64,000 nt of DNA from Nocardioides sp. L-11A (GTDB lineage Bacteria > Actinomycetota > Actinomycetes > Propionibacteriales > Nocardioidaceae): positions 3,162,001 to 3,226,000 of the forward strand of contig CP124680.1 in the NCBI GenBank assembly GCA_029961745.1. The letters are read 5' to 3'. The first letter of the stretch is position 1, and each line of letters starts with the position of its first letter. Made by a program: the position numbers and the translations under genes. Positions 16,963 to 25,447 of the stretch are shown here, piece by piece. The notes beneath the pieces were generated by a model that saw only the letters and a program-made list of their open reading frames with translations, did no database searches and was not told the origin of the DNA.

Positions 16963-18546
16963 ATGCTGCTCCGCGACCTCGTCGACGTCTCCCGCCAGGT
17001 CGCCGCGACGCGCTCGCGCAAGGAGAAGACCCGCCTGATCAGCGCCCTGCTGCTCGCCGCCGACCCCGGTGAGCGCGCGCTCGTGGCCCACTACCTCGGC
17101 GGACGACTCCGCCAGCGCCGTACCGGGCTCGGGTGGCGGGGCCTCCAGGCCCTACCCTCCCCCGCCTCCGCGTCCACCCTGGAGGTCGGCGAGGTCGACG
17201 CCGCCTTCGCGGCGATGTCGCTGCTCGCCGGGCCGGGCTCGGTCGGCCAGCGCGGCGTCGCGGTCGCCGACCTGTTCGGGCGCGCGACCGCGAGCGAGCA
17301 GGAGTGGCTGCGCGCCGTCGCCGTCGGCGAGGTCCGCCAGGGCGCGCTCGAGGCGATCGTGACCGAGGCGCTGGCCGCGGCCGCCGAGGTCCCGCTGGCC
17401 GCGGTCCGGCGCGCCGCGATGCTCGCGGGCGGCTCGACCTATGTCGTCGACGCGGCCTTCTCGGGCCCCGACGCCCTCGCCGAGGTCGGCCTGACCGTCG
17501 GCCGGCCGGTCCTGCCGATGCTGGCCTCCTCCGCGCCGGATGTCGCCGCTGCGATCGCCAAGGCCGCCGGCGGCGCCGGACCGGTGGGCGTCGACGCCAA
17601 GCTGGACGGCATCCGGATCCAGGTGCACCGCAGCGGCGACGACGTCGTGATCGCCACCCGCAGCCTCGACGACGTCACCCACCGGCTGCCCGAGATCGTC
17701 GCCATCGCCCGCTCGCTGCCGGCCACCCGGCTCGTGCTCGACGGCGAGGCCCTGTCCCTGGCCGACGACGGCCGCCCGCGCCCCTTCCAGGAGACGGCGG
17801 CGCGCGCCGCCTCCGAGGTCGCGGTAGGCGGCACTGACAGCACCGGCATGACGCCGTACTTCTTCGACGTGCTGCACCTCGATGGCACCGACCTCATCGA
17901 CCGGCCCGCCCATGAGCGCTGGCGCATCCTGGAGGACCTGGTCCCCGCCGAGCACCGGGTGCAGCGCTGGATCGGCACCGACGTCGCCGACGCCACCGCC
18001 TTCACCGACGCGGTCCTCGCGTCGGGCCACGAGGGCGTCGTCGTGAAGTCCACCGACGCCGGGTACGACGCCGGTCGCCGCGGCTCGGCCTGGGTCAAGG
18101 TCAAGCCGGTGCATACCCTCGACCTGGTCGTCCTCGCCGTGGAGCACGGCTCCGGCCGGCGCCGCGGCTGGCTCTCCAACATCCACCTCGGCGCCCGCGA
18201 CCCGTCCTCGCCCACCGGGTTCGTGATGCTCGGCAAGACCTTGGACAAAACTGGATCACACACTAGCCCGCCAGGGTGGGTTCCGGTCGGCAAGACGTTC
18301 AAAGGCATGTCGGACGAGATGCTTGCGTGGCAGACCGAGCGATTCCTCGAACTGGAGACCCACCGAGACGGACACATCGTCTACGTCAGGCCCGAGCAAG
18401 TCGTAGAGATCGCGTTCGATGGCGTCCAACGCTCCACTCGGTACGCCGGCGGCGTAGCGCTGAGGTTCGCACGCGTCGTTCGCTACCGCGAGGACAAGCC
18501 TGCTGAGGAAGCCGACACGATCGATACGCTGCGGTCCTACATCTAG
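16963..18546 (+). CDS. ATP-dependent DNA ligase, chimeric: C-terminus supplied by an integrated element
   Basis: Joins DNA nicks using ATP. 527 residues: an N-terminal helical ligase domain, the adenylation domain with nucleotidyl-accepting K213 in KLDGIR, and an OB-fold C-terminus, as in mycobacterial LigB. Residues 1-426 are chromosomal. At residue 427 the gene crosses an attachment site (18234-18242), and the rest comes from the element, with less GC-rich codons. The junction adds 19 residues (LDKTGSHTSPPGWVPVGKT) before the sequence resumes at FKGM. The displaced native 3' end is at 30290-30545 and matches the new one at about three quarters of positions (hand count). The protein therefore has a full domain set but carries an insertion whose effect is unknown. 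Confidence 0.93.
   Translation: MLLRDLVDVSRQVAATRSRKEKTRLISALLLAADPGERALVAHYLGGRLRQRRTGLGWRGLQALPSPASASTLEVGEVDAAFAAMSLLAGPGSVGQRGVAVADLFGRATASEQEWLRAVAVGEVRQGALEAIVTEALAAAAEVPLAAVRRAAMLAGGSTYVVDAAFSGPDALAEVGLTVGRPVLPMLASSAPDVAAAIAKAAGGAGPVGVDAKLDGIRIQVHRSGDDVVIATRSLDDVTHRLPEIVAIARSLPATRLVLDGEALSLADDGRPRPFQETAARAASEVAVGGTDSTGMTPYFFDVLHLDGTDLIDRPAHERWRILEDLVPAEHRVQRWIGTDVADATAFTDAVLASGHEGVVVKSTDAGYDAGRRGSAWVKVKPVHTLDLVVLAVEHGSGRRRGWLSNIHLGARDPSSPTGFVMLGKTLDKTGSHTSPPGWVPVGKTFKGMSDEMLAWQTERFLELETHRDGHIVYVRPEQVVEIAFDGVQRSTRYAGGVALRFARVVRYREDKPAEEADTIDTLRSYI
18234..18242. other. attL core of the element
   Basis: CAAGACCTT, in the ligase reading frame (AAG ACC TT). Left of it is chromosomal ligase; right of it is element sequence. 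The inferred uninterrupted site reads GGCAAGACCTTCAAGGGG. Confidence 0.8.
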
Positions 18547-19044
18547 TCACGAACTGCTACTGATGGCACTCCTCCAGCTGGCGGGGGCAGTCACCATGAC
18601 GGCGGGGCCGGACCCCCACTGGCGGGGCGGACCGCCCCTCACTTCGGCACGCCGAAGGCGGGCCCTTTCGTAGTCGATCACGAACGTCACGCGAGCTCGG
18701 CGCCCTTGGTCGCCCGGATCCAGACCGGCAACCCCATCGCCGACACCTTCGATCGCCTCGGTGCGACGAGCCGGCGTGCGTCGTAGCCCGGTCCACCCAC
18801 GTGGCGGTGGCGACCGAACGTGGTTTCCCGCGGGCCGACGTTGCTCCACGCGCAGGCCGCCGACGTCCGCGAGGCCGGCCGCCGCGAGATGATCGAGCAG
18901 GCGTCCCGTAAGGAGCGCGCGATGATGGGGCCAGTCGTTGTCTTCCTCGTCCTCCCGACGACGGCGCTCTTCGCCTATAGCCCGACGAAGGTGGAGAGAG
19001 AAGGAGTTTGCGATTGGCCCTACGATGTCCCGCGAGGAGGGCGG
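18547..19044. other. Left end of the element without a convincing gene
   Basis: About 500 bp with open frames on both strands but none with good start, ribosome site and sequence character. A short GC-rich hairpin (GGGGCGG-ACC-GCCCC, about 18617-18633) could end ligase transcription. The frame at 18820 that continues into the next gene encodes a hydrophobic stretch but lacks a good start. Confidence 0.4.
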
Positions 19045-19788
19045 ATGGCATCGGACATTGAGCGTCAGCAGGCGGCTGCGCGTGCGCTTTCCGATCCTGC
19101 GGTGCAGGCCCAACTCATCGCGGCTACCCGCCGGCTCGCGGACCAGGAGTACATGGCAGCCGTCAGACGATCCATGCAGGACGTCGCCAACCTGATGGCC
19201 GACCGCGAGTTCTGGGCGTCGTATCGCCGCTCCGTCGTCAGCATGATGTCCACGCTGTCGAGCGCGGAGTTCTGGGAGTCGTACCGCCGCTCGGTCGTCG
19301 CCACGATGTCGCTGTTCTCGGACCCCAAGTTCTGGGAGTCGTTCCGCGAGCAGATGATGACGGCGACGAGGGTCGTATCGAGCCCTGACTTCGCTGCTGC
19401 TCTCCAGAGACAGGTTGCTGCCCTGTCCGCCACGAACCAGATGTACGCGGACGCGGTGAGGCAGTCGCTCGAAGGGATCTCTCAGCAGATGGCTGACCCA
19501 ACGGTCAGCGCGGCCATCCGTCAGCGGCTCGCAGCTGCGTGGGAGGAGCAGCAGGCCAGCACGTCAGGTCACGATGGGCCGTTGCCGCTGATGCTCTTCG
19601 CTAACCTCGTCTTCACGTGCGTCCTCCTCTGGTGCCTGGGCTACTTCTTGGGGGAGGCCAACAGGACCGGCGAAGATCTGTTGGAGGCCAACCGCTTCGA
19701 GGTCGCTTCCAGTGTGGGGTTCGCCCTCACGATTGCCTTCGGGGCTCGCAACGCGGTGTTGCGGGGCGGGAAGTACCTCGGAATGTGA
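19045..19788 (+). CDS. Repeat-containing membrane protein, unknown function
   Basis: 247 residues from the ATG at 19045, chosen for the GAGGAGGGCGG upstream. Residues about 35-160 are a series of roughly 20-residue imperfect repeats, best seen as FWASYRRSVVSMMSTLSSAE, FWESYRRSVVATMSLFSDPK and FWESFREQMMTATRVVSSPD, with weaker copies on both sides. A C-terminal hydrophobic segment (LMLFANLVFTCVLLWCLGYF) and a second weaker one imply membrane anchoring with the repeats as a helical rod. Family not recognised. It lies in the element's accessory zone, so a role in phage or plasmid conflict is possible but unsupported. Confidence 0.65.
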   Translation: MASDIERQQAAARALSDPAVQAQLIAATRRLADQEYMAAVRRSMQDVANLMADREFWASYRRSVVSMMSTLSSAEFWESYRRSVVATMSLFSDPKFWESFREQMMTATRVVSSPDFAAALQRQVAALSATNQMYADAVRQSLEGISQQMADPTVSAAIRQRLAAAWEEQQASTSGHDGPLPLMLFANLVFTCVLLWCLGYFLGEANRTGEDLLEANRFEVASSVGFALTIAFGARNAVLRGGKYLGM

Positions 19789-19873
19789 CCTTCTGTGCGG
19801 CTCTGAACGGCCTGTCCGCTGAGCCCTCTACGCTCGCTTGGGTTCGGAACTTGAAGCGACAGGGGACCGTTGG

Positions 19874-20638
19874 ATGGACAACATTGAGGATCTGCTGCAT
19901 CGGCGCACCGATCTGAGCACCTTCTTGGTCCACCTGACACGTGACACGAAGAAGTACGAGGCGCGACAAAACCTCCTTAGCCTGTTGGAAGACCGAACCA
20001 TTCAGGCGCGAACGCCGCTCGGGATGGCTGCGGATCTCGATGACTACCTCAAAGACACGATCGCGACCCAACGTGTCGTCTGCTTCTCGGAAACGCCGCT
20101 GGAGCACTCCTGGATGATGGTCCGGGACATCAAGGGTCGACAGCAGAAGTTCAAGCCGTACGGCATCGTGTTCAGCAAGTCCTTCGCTCGCCGGTGCGGC
20201 TGCAATCCGGTCTGGTACCTCGACATCACGATTGGACATGACTGGCTCACCGTTCCCGTGAACGAGCTGATCTCCCAGGCGAAGGCCGCGAGCCAGGGCC
20301 GTCGCGGACGGCTTAAGGCGGAGCTCCTCGCGAATGAGAGCGTCTTCCGGCTAACGCCGTTCATCGAGCAGATGGGCAACCCCTCAGGCACCCGTAAGGA
20401 GTTCTGGTGGGAACGGGAGTGGCGACATGCCGGTCACTTCGCATTCCGGCCCCGCAAGGTGGTTGCGGTGCTGGCACCCGAGTCGGACCACGAGGACCTA
20501 GCCGATGAGATCGCTGACATAGACCTCGATTGGGCGAAGCGGCGAGTGCCGCTACTCGATCCGTCGTGGGGACTGGAGCGCATGATCTCCGCGCTCGCAC
20601 GCATCGACCCCGACGACGCCGGCCCCTGGCCGGAGTAG
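19874..20638 (+). CDS. AbiGi-like abortive-infection family protein
   Basis: 254 residues. The pattern FLVHLTRD, NLLSLLEDRTI, VVCFSETPLEHSWMM, YGIVFSKSFAR, NPVWYLD, then EFWWEREWRH matches what I recall of AbiGi-type proteins, a component of abortive phage-resistance systems described as an antitoxin. ATG 19874 is chosen because AGGGGA lies 8 nt upstream. Seven bases before a PIN-domain gene, suggesting a two-gene module. The conserved aromatic and charged residues suggest an enzyme rather than a simple binding protein. The assignment rests on memory of the family pattern. Confidence 0.55.
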   Translation: MDNIEDLLHRRTDLSTFLVHLTRDTKKYEARQNLLSLLEDRTIQARTPLGMAADLDDYLKDTIATQRVVCFSETPLEHSWMMVRDIKGRQQKFKPYGIVFSKSFARRCGCNPVWYLDITIGHDWLTVPVNELISQAKAASQGRRGRLKAELLANESVFRLTPFIEQMGNPSGTRKEFWWEREWRHAGHFAFRPRKVVAVLAPESDHEDLADEIADIDLDWAKRRVPLLDPSWGLERMISALARIDPDDAGPWPE

Positions 20639-20645
20639 GTCCGCG

Positions 20646-21311
20646 ATGCTCGCCGGACCGTTGTTCGAGTACGACCGCATCCGTGACCTCGTGCCCACAC
20701 GGCAAGGCATGGGGCCTGTCTGGGTCGCTTGGGACACGAACGTTCTTTCTCTCTACGAACGCTACGTCGCAGCCATGTGTGAGGGGGACGAGCTCACTGT
20801 CCTAGGGACGGACCCAAATGAGGTCGAGGCGCTGTCCACGCTCATTTTCGTCTGGCTCTGGTGGGATCTGCGCTTCATCATCGTCGACGCAACCGCAACG
20901 GACACCAAGAATCCAAGGCCGGCTGCCCTAGTGGAGCAACGCGACCGTGCGATGGAGGGGCTGCGACGCGCGCTGTCGCTCGGTCTCGACGGGGATGGAG
21001 AGGACCCGGAGCCACGCATCCCGTACCTGCCTCCACGAGTCATCGCCAGCCTCCCGAAGGGACACGACCGCGTGATGGTTCCGGACGCCTTCGCGGTCGG
21101 TGCAGACGTGTTCCTCACCATCGACAAAGGGATCCTCAAACGAGCTGCCGTACTGCGCGATCAAGGCTTGGTGGTCCTGCCGCCCACCGGCCTCGTTGAT
21201 GCGCTCGTAGAGGCAGGGCTGGACGTTGAGAGCGGCCCCCGTCAGATGGGCAACGGGCTGGCCCCTGACCTCGGACATATGTCTGCGCTGCTCGAAACCC
21301 TTGGGGTCTGA
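20646..21311 (+). CDS. PIN-like domain protein, putative RNase
   Basis: 221 residues. An early acidic motif (VAWDTNVLSLYERY), a middle region, and a late VPDAFAVGADVFLTIDKGIL segment are arranged as in PIN-domain ribonucleases, where separated Asp/Glu residues bind Mg2+. ATG 20646 follows the AbiGi-like stop by 7 bp with a GGAG-type ribosome site overlapping that gene's end. Likely the nuclease partner of the preceding gene; a toxin or defence effector is inferred, not shown. Confidence 0.6.
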   Translation: MLAGPLFEYDRIRDLVPTRQGMGPVWVAWDTNVLSLYERYVAAMCEGDELTVLGTDPNEVEALSTLIFVWLWWDLRFIIVDATATDTKNPRPAALVEQRDRAMEGLRRALSLGLDGDGEDPEPRIPYLPPRVIASLPKGHDRVMVPDAFAVGADVFLTIDKGILKRAAVLRDQGLVVLPPTGLVDALVEAGLDVESGPRQMGNGLAPDLGHMSALLETLGV

Positions 21312-21312
21312 G

Positions 21313-21534
21313 TCACTCGTCGGTCGGGGAATGCAACTGGCCGGGCTCGAAGACCCAGTCACCCTCGACGCCATCCATCTCGACGGTGAATCGGTAGATC
21401 GGCGCTCCTCGGTCTCGTCCCCACGATCGGTCCACGATGGTTCCGATGCGCCACTGTCCCGGTTCCTCGTAGCGGTTCCACACCCGGACGCGCATCCCCG
21501 TATGCCACTGTTCGCCTCGCCGTTCCTCCGTCAT
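21313..21534 (-). CDS. Small hypothetical protein
   Basis: 73 residues with many aromatic and charged residues (RVRVWNRYEEPGQWRIGTIV, later GDWVFEPGQLHSP), looking like a small SH3-like or Tudor-like beta barrel. Convergent with the PIN gene, one base apart. No family recognised. An internal ATG (MRVRVWN) is an alternative start. Confidence 0.5.
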   Translation of the reverse strand: MTEERRGEQWHTGMRVRVWNRYEEPGQWRIGTIVDRSWGRDRGAPIYRFTVEMDGVEGDWVFEPGQLHSPTDE

Positions 21535-21744
21535 CTGGCGAGCCTAGGGCGCGGCGACCACTGAGGGGAGCCTTGGACGTGCTGCCTCAGGCGAGTCGCC
21601 GTGACTCACCTGCTCGCGCCCCCTGGGGGCAGGACCCCTCGCGCTGAACCTCCCGACCGCTACGTCATAGCACGAAAGATCCTGTGACGCTCAAAGGTCT
21701 GGAGGCAGGCAGCCGCAGGTGTGACCACTCCGAGGGCATTTGGG

Positions 21745-22857
21745 TCAGGTGTTCCGCGGCGGGAGTCCCAAGTGCTCGCGTATCTCCTGGTCCCGAAGGC
21801 CACCGGCGATCATGAGCGCCTTGATGACTTCCTCGAAAACGGCCTTGTCGGAACCGATCTCCCATCCAAGGTACGCCTGCAAGCGTTTCAGCATCTCGTC
21901 AACCGCCAGGAGCGGCGCGATCAAGTGCCACGCGATGCCCTCGGTTCGTTGCCACGAGTCGACTTCGATCCAGATCGCATGCTCACCAGCGATGTGAATC
22001 GGAGGACGGTAGGAGTGTGCGACAGCAGACAGCGAGCGATACGTCGTCCGCCCGATGCCCGGAAGGAGCAGTTCAGCCATCGACATGGCGGAGGCTGGCC
22101 TGGTTTCGCCGTCCCCGTGGATGACTGGCGGCGTCCACCTCTTCCGGTTGTGCGGGGTAACGCTAAAGCCGAGCTGAATCGCAAACTCCCGCAACTCATC
22201 CAGTTCGGTAAGTAGTCTCTCCGAGATCTCAGCGTCCCCCGTGAAGTTCGCGCCCTCCTTCACATCGTTGAAGTGGACGTTCATCGCCCGCCGCAGACGT
22301 TCCTGCGGTCCGACATCGAGATCCGTAAGGAAGCACGCCACAGAGGCGGCTTCAAGAACCGTTCGAGTGAGGGTTAGCGGTGCTCTCAATGCGCCGCCTT
22401 CGATTGCCAGCAGGTCTCCAACGGCAGCCAAGTGATCCAACGCAGTGTTGGAGCACCGGGTTAGATGTTCGATCGCTCTGACCGTGGGATTGCGGATCGG
22501 GTTTGTGTCCAACCAGTGCGTGGATTGAAGGTCAGGCGACGCGCTGAAGGCGACCGTTGGAGCATCCCACCGGGAGACGTCTTGTTCAGCGATCGAGCCG
22601 GTCGCAGGCTTCCACGCGTACGTCTGTGTCGGCGACATACCAGCCGCCAAGCAGTAGTGCACCCTCGCGAGGTTAAGGATCCTTTGGCTGCTGCGAGCAA
22701 TCTCTGCAAGCAGCGGCCCGAGCACGTCGCCAGTGGGCCGCAACTGCACGACCTGACGGTGCTCTTCCCCAGCGCGCTCAAGGTCGTCCAACCACGCTTG
22801 CGCATCGAACTCTTGGCTGCTGTCACTCTCCGTCACGGGACCAGCATGACGCCACAC
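21745..22857 (-). CDS. Hypothetical helical protein of the element
   Basis: Up to 370 residues; mostly alpha-helical by composition, with conserved-looking stretches (ARVHYCLAAGMSP, TVLEAASVACFLTDLD, AVAHSYRPP). No transmembrane segment or recognisable catalytic motif. Start uncertain: GTG 22857 or GTG 22836. Placed just after the terminase small subunit on the same strand, at the boundary with the accessory zone. Confidence 0.6.
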   Translation of the reverse strand: MWRHAGPVTESDSSQEFDAQAWLDDLERAGEEHRQVVQLRPTGDVLGPLLAEIARSSQRILNLARVHYCLAAGMSPTQTYAWKPATGSIAEQDVSRWDAPTVAFSASPDLQSTHWLDTNPIRNPTVRAIEHLTRCSNTALDHLAAVGDLLAIEGGALRAPLTLTRTVLEAASVACFLTDLDVGPQERLRRAMNVHFNDVKEGANFTGDAEISERLLTELDELREFAIQLGFSVTPHNRKRWTPPVIHGDGETRPASAMSMAELLLPGIGRTTYRSLSAVAHSYRPPIHIAGEHAIWIEVDSWQRTEGIAWHLIAPLLAVDEMLKRLQAYLGWEIGSDKAVFEEVIKALMIAGGLRDQEIREHLGLPPRNT

Positions 22858-22958
22858 CCCTGATGCCGAGCCGCATTTGCGCCGCGGCGTCTAATGGAAC
22901 GACAGATGGCCCCTCCTGGCGCTCCCGGAATCGAGAGGCAGGAGGGGGCATTGTTCGC

Positions 22959-23366
22959 TCAACCGGTGCCGAACAGGTCGTCCAGTCCGGCGAGGAAGTC
23001 CTCCTCGTCGTCGGGAGCTTTCTGCAACTCGATGTGGAGCTTGCGTCGATCGCCCTCGGTGGCGAGCAGAGCACCGAGCGCCTGCATGATGACACGCAGG
23101 TACTCGGGAGATCGTCGGCCTCCCTGCTGATACAGATGCTCGATCTGGTCGCATACGATGTAGAGCACGGCGTAATCGCTGGACTCGAAGTAGGCCGCGC
23201 CTCCGGACTCCAACATCGAGTCCCACACCATCCGAGCGGCCTTGGACCATTCGGGATCGGGCACCGGAACAGTCGCGGGGTTGCTCTTGCCCCGGACTGT
23301 CGTCGTGCCACGCTGCTTGCGCTTTCGCTCACCGGCCGGGGTGAGGTCTTCAGTGCGATTCGGCAT
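22959..23366 (-). CDS. Phage terminase small subunit (TerS)
   Basis: DNA-recognition subunit for phage packaging, 135 residues. The pattern PDPEWSKAARMVWDSMLESG, YFESSDYAVLYIVCDQ, ALGALLATEGDRRKLHIEL matches actinophage small terminases. ATG 23366 starts MPNRTEDL with GGAG upstream, and the gene overlaps the preceding frame by 17 bp. No large terminase is present. A lone terS is the hallmark of satellites that redirect helper packaging. Confidence 0.75.
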   Translation of the reverse strand: MPNRTEDLTPAGERKRKQRGTTTVRGKSNPATVPVPDPEWSKAARMVWDSMLESGGAAYFESSDYAVLYIVCDQIEHLYQQGGRRSPEYLRVIMQALGALLATEGDRRKLHIELQKAPDDEEDFLAGLDDLFGTG

Positions 23367-23640
23367 CGTTGCCAAGCTTGGTCTCCTTCTTGTTGAGGTA
23401 ATCGGAGCCGATGGCTCCGAAGGGTTCGTGCTCCGATGGATGGCAGAACAACGCGGCGTAGGCGTCGTACAAGGGCACGCCGACGAGGCGATCGAGCAGC
23501 GCCGCCTTCTGACGCACCCTTGCTCCGGCGTCATCGTTCTCCTCGATGGAGCGGACGAGGGCCACTAGCGCTTCGGCTCTGTCGACCTCGATCCCTGCTG
23601 ACAGGAATGCACCAAGGCGGTAGATGTCGGTGGTCGTCAT
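23350..23640 (-). CDS. Small hypothetical phage-type protein
   Basis: About 96 residues (TTTDIYRLGAFLSAGIEV), acidic and helical. ATG 23640 has GAGG 5 nt upstream; an ATG at 23646 is equally possible. Overlaps terS by 17 bp, so it is translated with it. Function unknown. Confidence 0.6.
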   Translation of the reverse strand: MTTTDIYRLGAFLSAGIEVDRAEALVALVRSIEENDDAGARVRQKAALLDRLVGVPLYDAYAALFCHPSEHEPFGAIGSDYLNKKETKLGNDAESH

Positions 23641-23648
23641 CGTCATCC

Positions 23649-23804
23649 TCAGGTCGTCCTCGCCTCGATCCGCATGATCTGCACCGCCGTTCGCCGCTTG
23701 ATGCTGCCGGCCGTGACCTTCTGCCCCGGCTTGAACGCCGATTCGCAGTCGAGTTGCTTGCCCTGCCGAACGAACTTCCTGCCCAGCGCCTTACCGCCCT
23801 TCAC
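23649..23804 (-). CDS. Very small basic protein, coupled to the zinc-ribbon gene upstream
   Basis: 51 residues, Lys/Arg-rich (KGGKALGRKFVRQGKQLD, ending MRIEARTT). Its GTG start overlaps the stop of the 23801-24085 gene (GTGA), which supports translation. Looks like a small beta-rich nucleic-acid-binding protein; no family recognised. Confidence 0.5.
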   Translation of the reverse strand: MKGGKALGRKFVRQGKQLDCESAFKPGQKVTAGSIKRRTAVQIMRIEARTT

Positions 23805-24085
23805 GCGGCCCACGCTCCGATCTGAGGCGGACCAGAGACCGAAGGGGTGTTCCCAGCCCACCTGGCCGCGTCGTCCCCCGCGTTGCGCCACGAGGGCCCC
23901 GTGCCGGTGCAGTCCGCACAGACCGGAGCGACCTCTGAGAAGCCGAGTTGGTGGCCGTAGGCAGCCTGCACGCTGCAGGGCTCGCAGAAGCCGTCGCTGA
24001 GGTACGTGTTCTTCACCCGGTGCCATGTCCGAGCCTGCTCCAAGGTCTCTGCGCGACGGGATGACGCCGTTGGCTGCCGAGCCAT
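23801..24085 (-). CDS. Small zinc-ribbon-like protein
   Basis: 94 residues with two CxxC pairs (CEPC and CADC) about 20 residues apart, enough for one zinc ribbon. The ATG overlaps the stop of the 296-residue protein (TGATG). Probably DNA- or protein-binding; role unknown. Confidence 0.65.
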   Translation of the reverse strand: MARQPTASSRRAETLEQARTWHRVKNTYLSDGFCEPCSVQAAYGHQLGFSEVAPVCADCTGTGPSWRNAGDDAARWAGNTPSVSGPPQIGAWAA

Positions 24086-24975
24086 CAGTTGACACTTCGA
24101 CGGGAGCGAGCAGTGGCGGTGAACTCGATCTCGGCGCCGCTAGCGCCACCGGGACCGCTCGACCACGGGCGCACGTTCGAGATCTCGATCTTCTCGATGA
24201 CACCGAGGTTCGGCGCGAGGCCGGATCGCCGCTCGACGAAGGGTCGGATCTCGTTGACGATCTCGTTAAGTGTCCAGCGGATGCCGTTGTCGCTGTAGGC
24301 GGCGATCGTGCCCCGAACAGTGGCAGCCTGCTCATCGCTGGCGACCACGGTCGTGTCGAGCACACGAGCAGCCCGTCCCACCGTGTCACTGCGACCACGC
24401 TTGGCGAACGCGACGATCTCGTGGGCAAGGCCGTCAGCACTCGGCCTCGGAACAACGGGGTTGTCGAGGAGAGCGTGCTTCATCGTGACGATGTTGATCG
24501 ACTCGCCTTGGCTGAAGTTCCCAACATCGACAAACGACAGGTTGCCGTTCAGCGAGTGCTTCGCCATCAGGTCGCGCAGCATCTTGGTGTCGAGAACGGG
24601 ACTGCCAAGGTTGTGCAGCTTCACGCTCACCTTGCCGGACGCGGTGCCAGTGCCCGTGTGCTCGGTCGGAGCGAGCGGCTTCACGACGATGGTCGGCACA
24701 CCATCCTCGATCTCGATGTCTCCGACGGCGTACTTCGTGTCCAGCGGCAGCCGGAGGTCGTACGCGCTGTCGCGGAGCACCTGGGCGACGAACTCGGCGA
24801 GTTCCGCATCTGCGTTGGCAGCAGCGTCGCGCCTTGCCGTTGCTTCCATGGTCTGCCGTCGTAGGACGAGCTCGTTGAAGCGATCTGCGAAGTACGCGGA
24901 AGCCAGGTCGGCAGCAGTGATGCCCTTGGCGCCGGCGAGGATCTGGTTTTCGAGGTTCTTGTAGGTGTTGGTCAT
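24085..24975 (-). CDS. Hypothetical protein of the element
   Basis: 296 residues from an ATG giving MTNTYKNLENQIL, with a clear ribosome site (AAGGAG) upstream. An N-terminal helical region is followed by a mixed segment with KVSVKLHNLGSPVLDTKML. No recognised motif. Central gene of the satellite, between the replication and packaging genes, and so perhaps involved in DNA processing or helper interference (inference only). Confidence 0.65.
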   Translation of the reverse strand: MTNTYKNLENQILAGAKGITAADLASAYFADRFNELVLRRQTMEATARRDAAANADAELAEFVAQVLRDSAYDLRLPLDTKYAVGDIEIEDGVPTIVVKPLAPTEHTGTGTASGKVSVKLHNLGSPVLDTKMLRDLMAKHSLNGNLSFVDVGNFSQGESINIVTMKHALLDNPVVPRPSADGLAHEIVAFAKRGRSDTVGRAARVLDTTVVASDEQAATVRGTIAAYSDNGIRWTLNEIVNEIRPFVERRSGLAPNLGVIEKIEISNVRPWSSGPGGASGAEIEFTATARSRRSVN

Positions 24976-24989
24976 GCTGTCGATCTCCT

Positions 24990-25217
24990 TCAGTTGACGG
25001 GGTCGGTCTGGCCGGCGCGCTTTCGGTTTCGGCGGCTCCGCTGGAGCTTCCGGTCGGCAGCGGCTTCTCGGCTGGCGTCGAAACTCGGGTGGATCGCCAT
25101 GACCGTGATCGGCTCGATGGCGACTCGAGCCTCTTGGCCGGGGAGTAGCGGGAGCAGGTGCTCCCAGCGCTCATGGGGCCGGGCCAGCAGGCCGGGGTCG
25201 TTGATCGTGTTCCTGAT
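24990..25217 (-). CDS. Small protein gene lacking a canonical start codon
   Basis: 75 codons from ATC 25217, with AAGGAG seven bases upstream, the ideal place for a start. The sequence (RNTINDPGLLARPHERWEHL, then LPGQEARVAIEPITV) looks coding and ends in a basic tail. No ATG, GTG or TTG lies upstream in frame near the ribosome site. The first internal ATG would give only 35 residues. Either ATC is used, or a start codon was lost. Confidence 0.45.
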   Translation of the reverse strand: MRNTINDPGLLARPHERWEHLLPLLPGQEARVAIEPITVMAIHPSFDASREAAADRKLQRSRRNRKRAGQTDPVN

Positions 25218-25392
25218 GGGTTTTCTCCTTCTCTGCGTAGCCCGGTTTCGGGCATGACTAGATCGCCGGATGGACGGGTGTCGTCCACCGGAGGTGAAGA
25301 TGGATTGCAGCGCTCACGGCGCAGCGCGGAGTACCGAAGGTGCCTCGCGGATCGCTCCTCGCGCCTCAGCCGGAGGGGCGACGGAGGGATGG

Positions 25393-25413
25393 AAGGTTCC
25401 GAGTTGGAACCTT
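25393..25413. terminator. Hairpin downstream of the replication-initiator candidate
   Basis: AAGGTTCC-GAGTT-GGAACCTT is a perfect 8-bp stem with a 5-nt loop, 35 bp after the end of the gene at 25448. No T-tract follows, so it may attenuate or protect mRNA rather than terminate. Confidence 0.35.
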
Positions 25414-25447
25414 GGGTTGATCGAGGATCTATCTCAGACGAGACAGT

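Noticed and set aside
18547..19113. 188-codon minus-strand frame at the left end of the element
   Set aside because: Overlaps the repeat-protein start, has a poor ribosome site and an unlike-protein composition; not strong enough to annotate.
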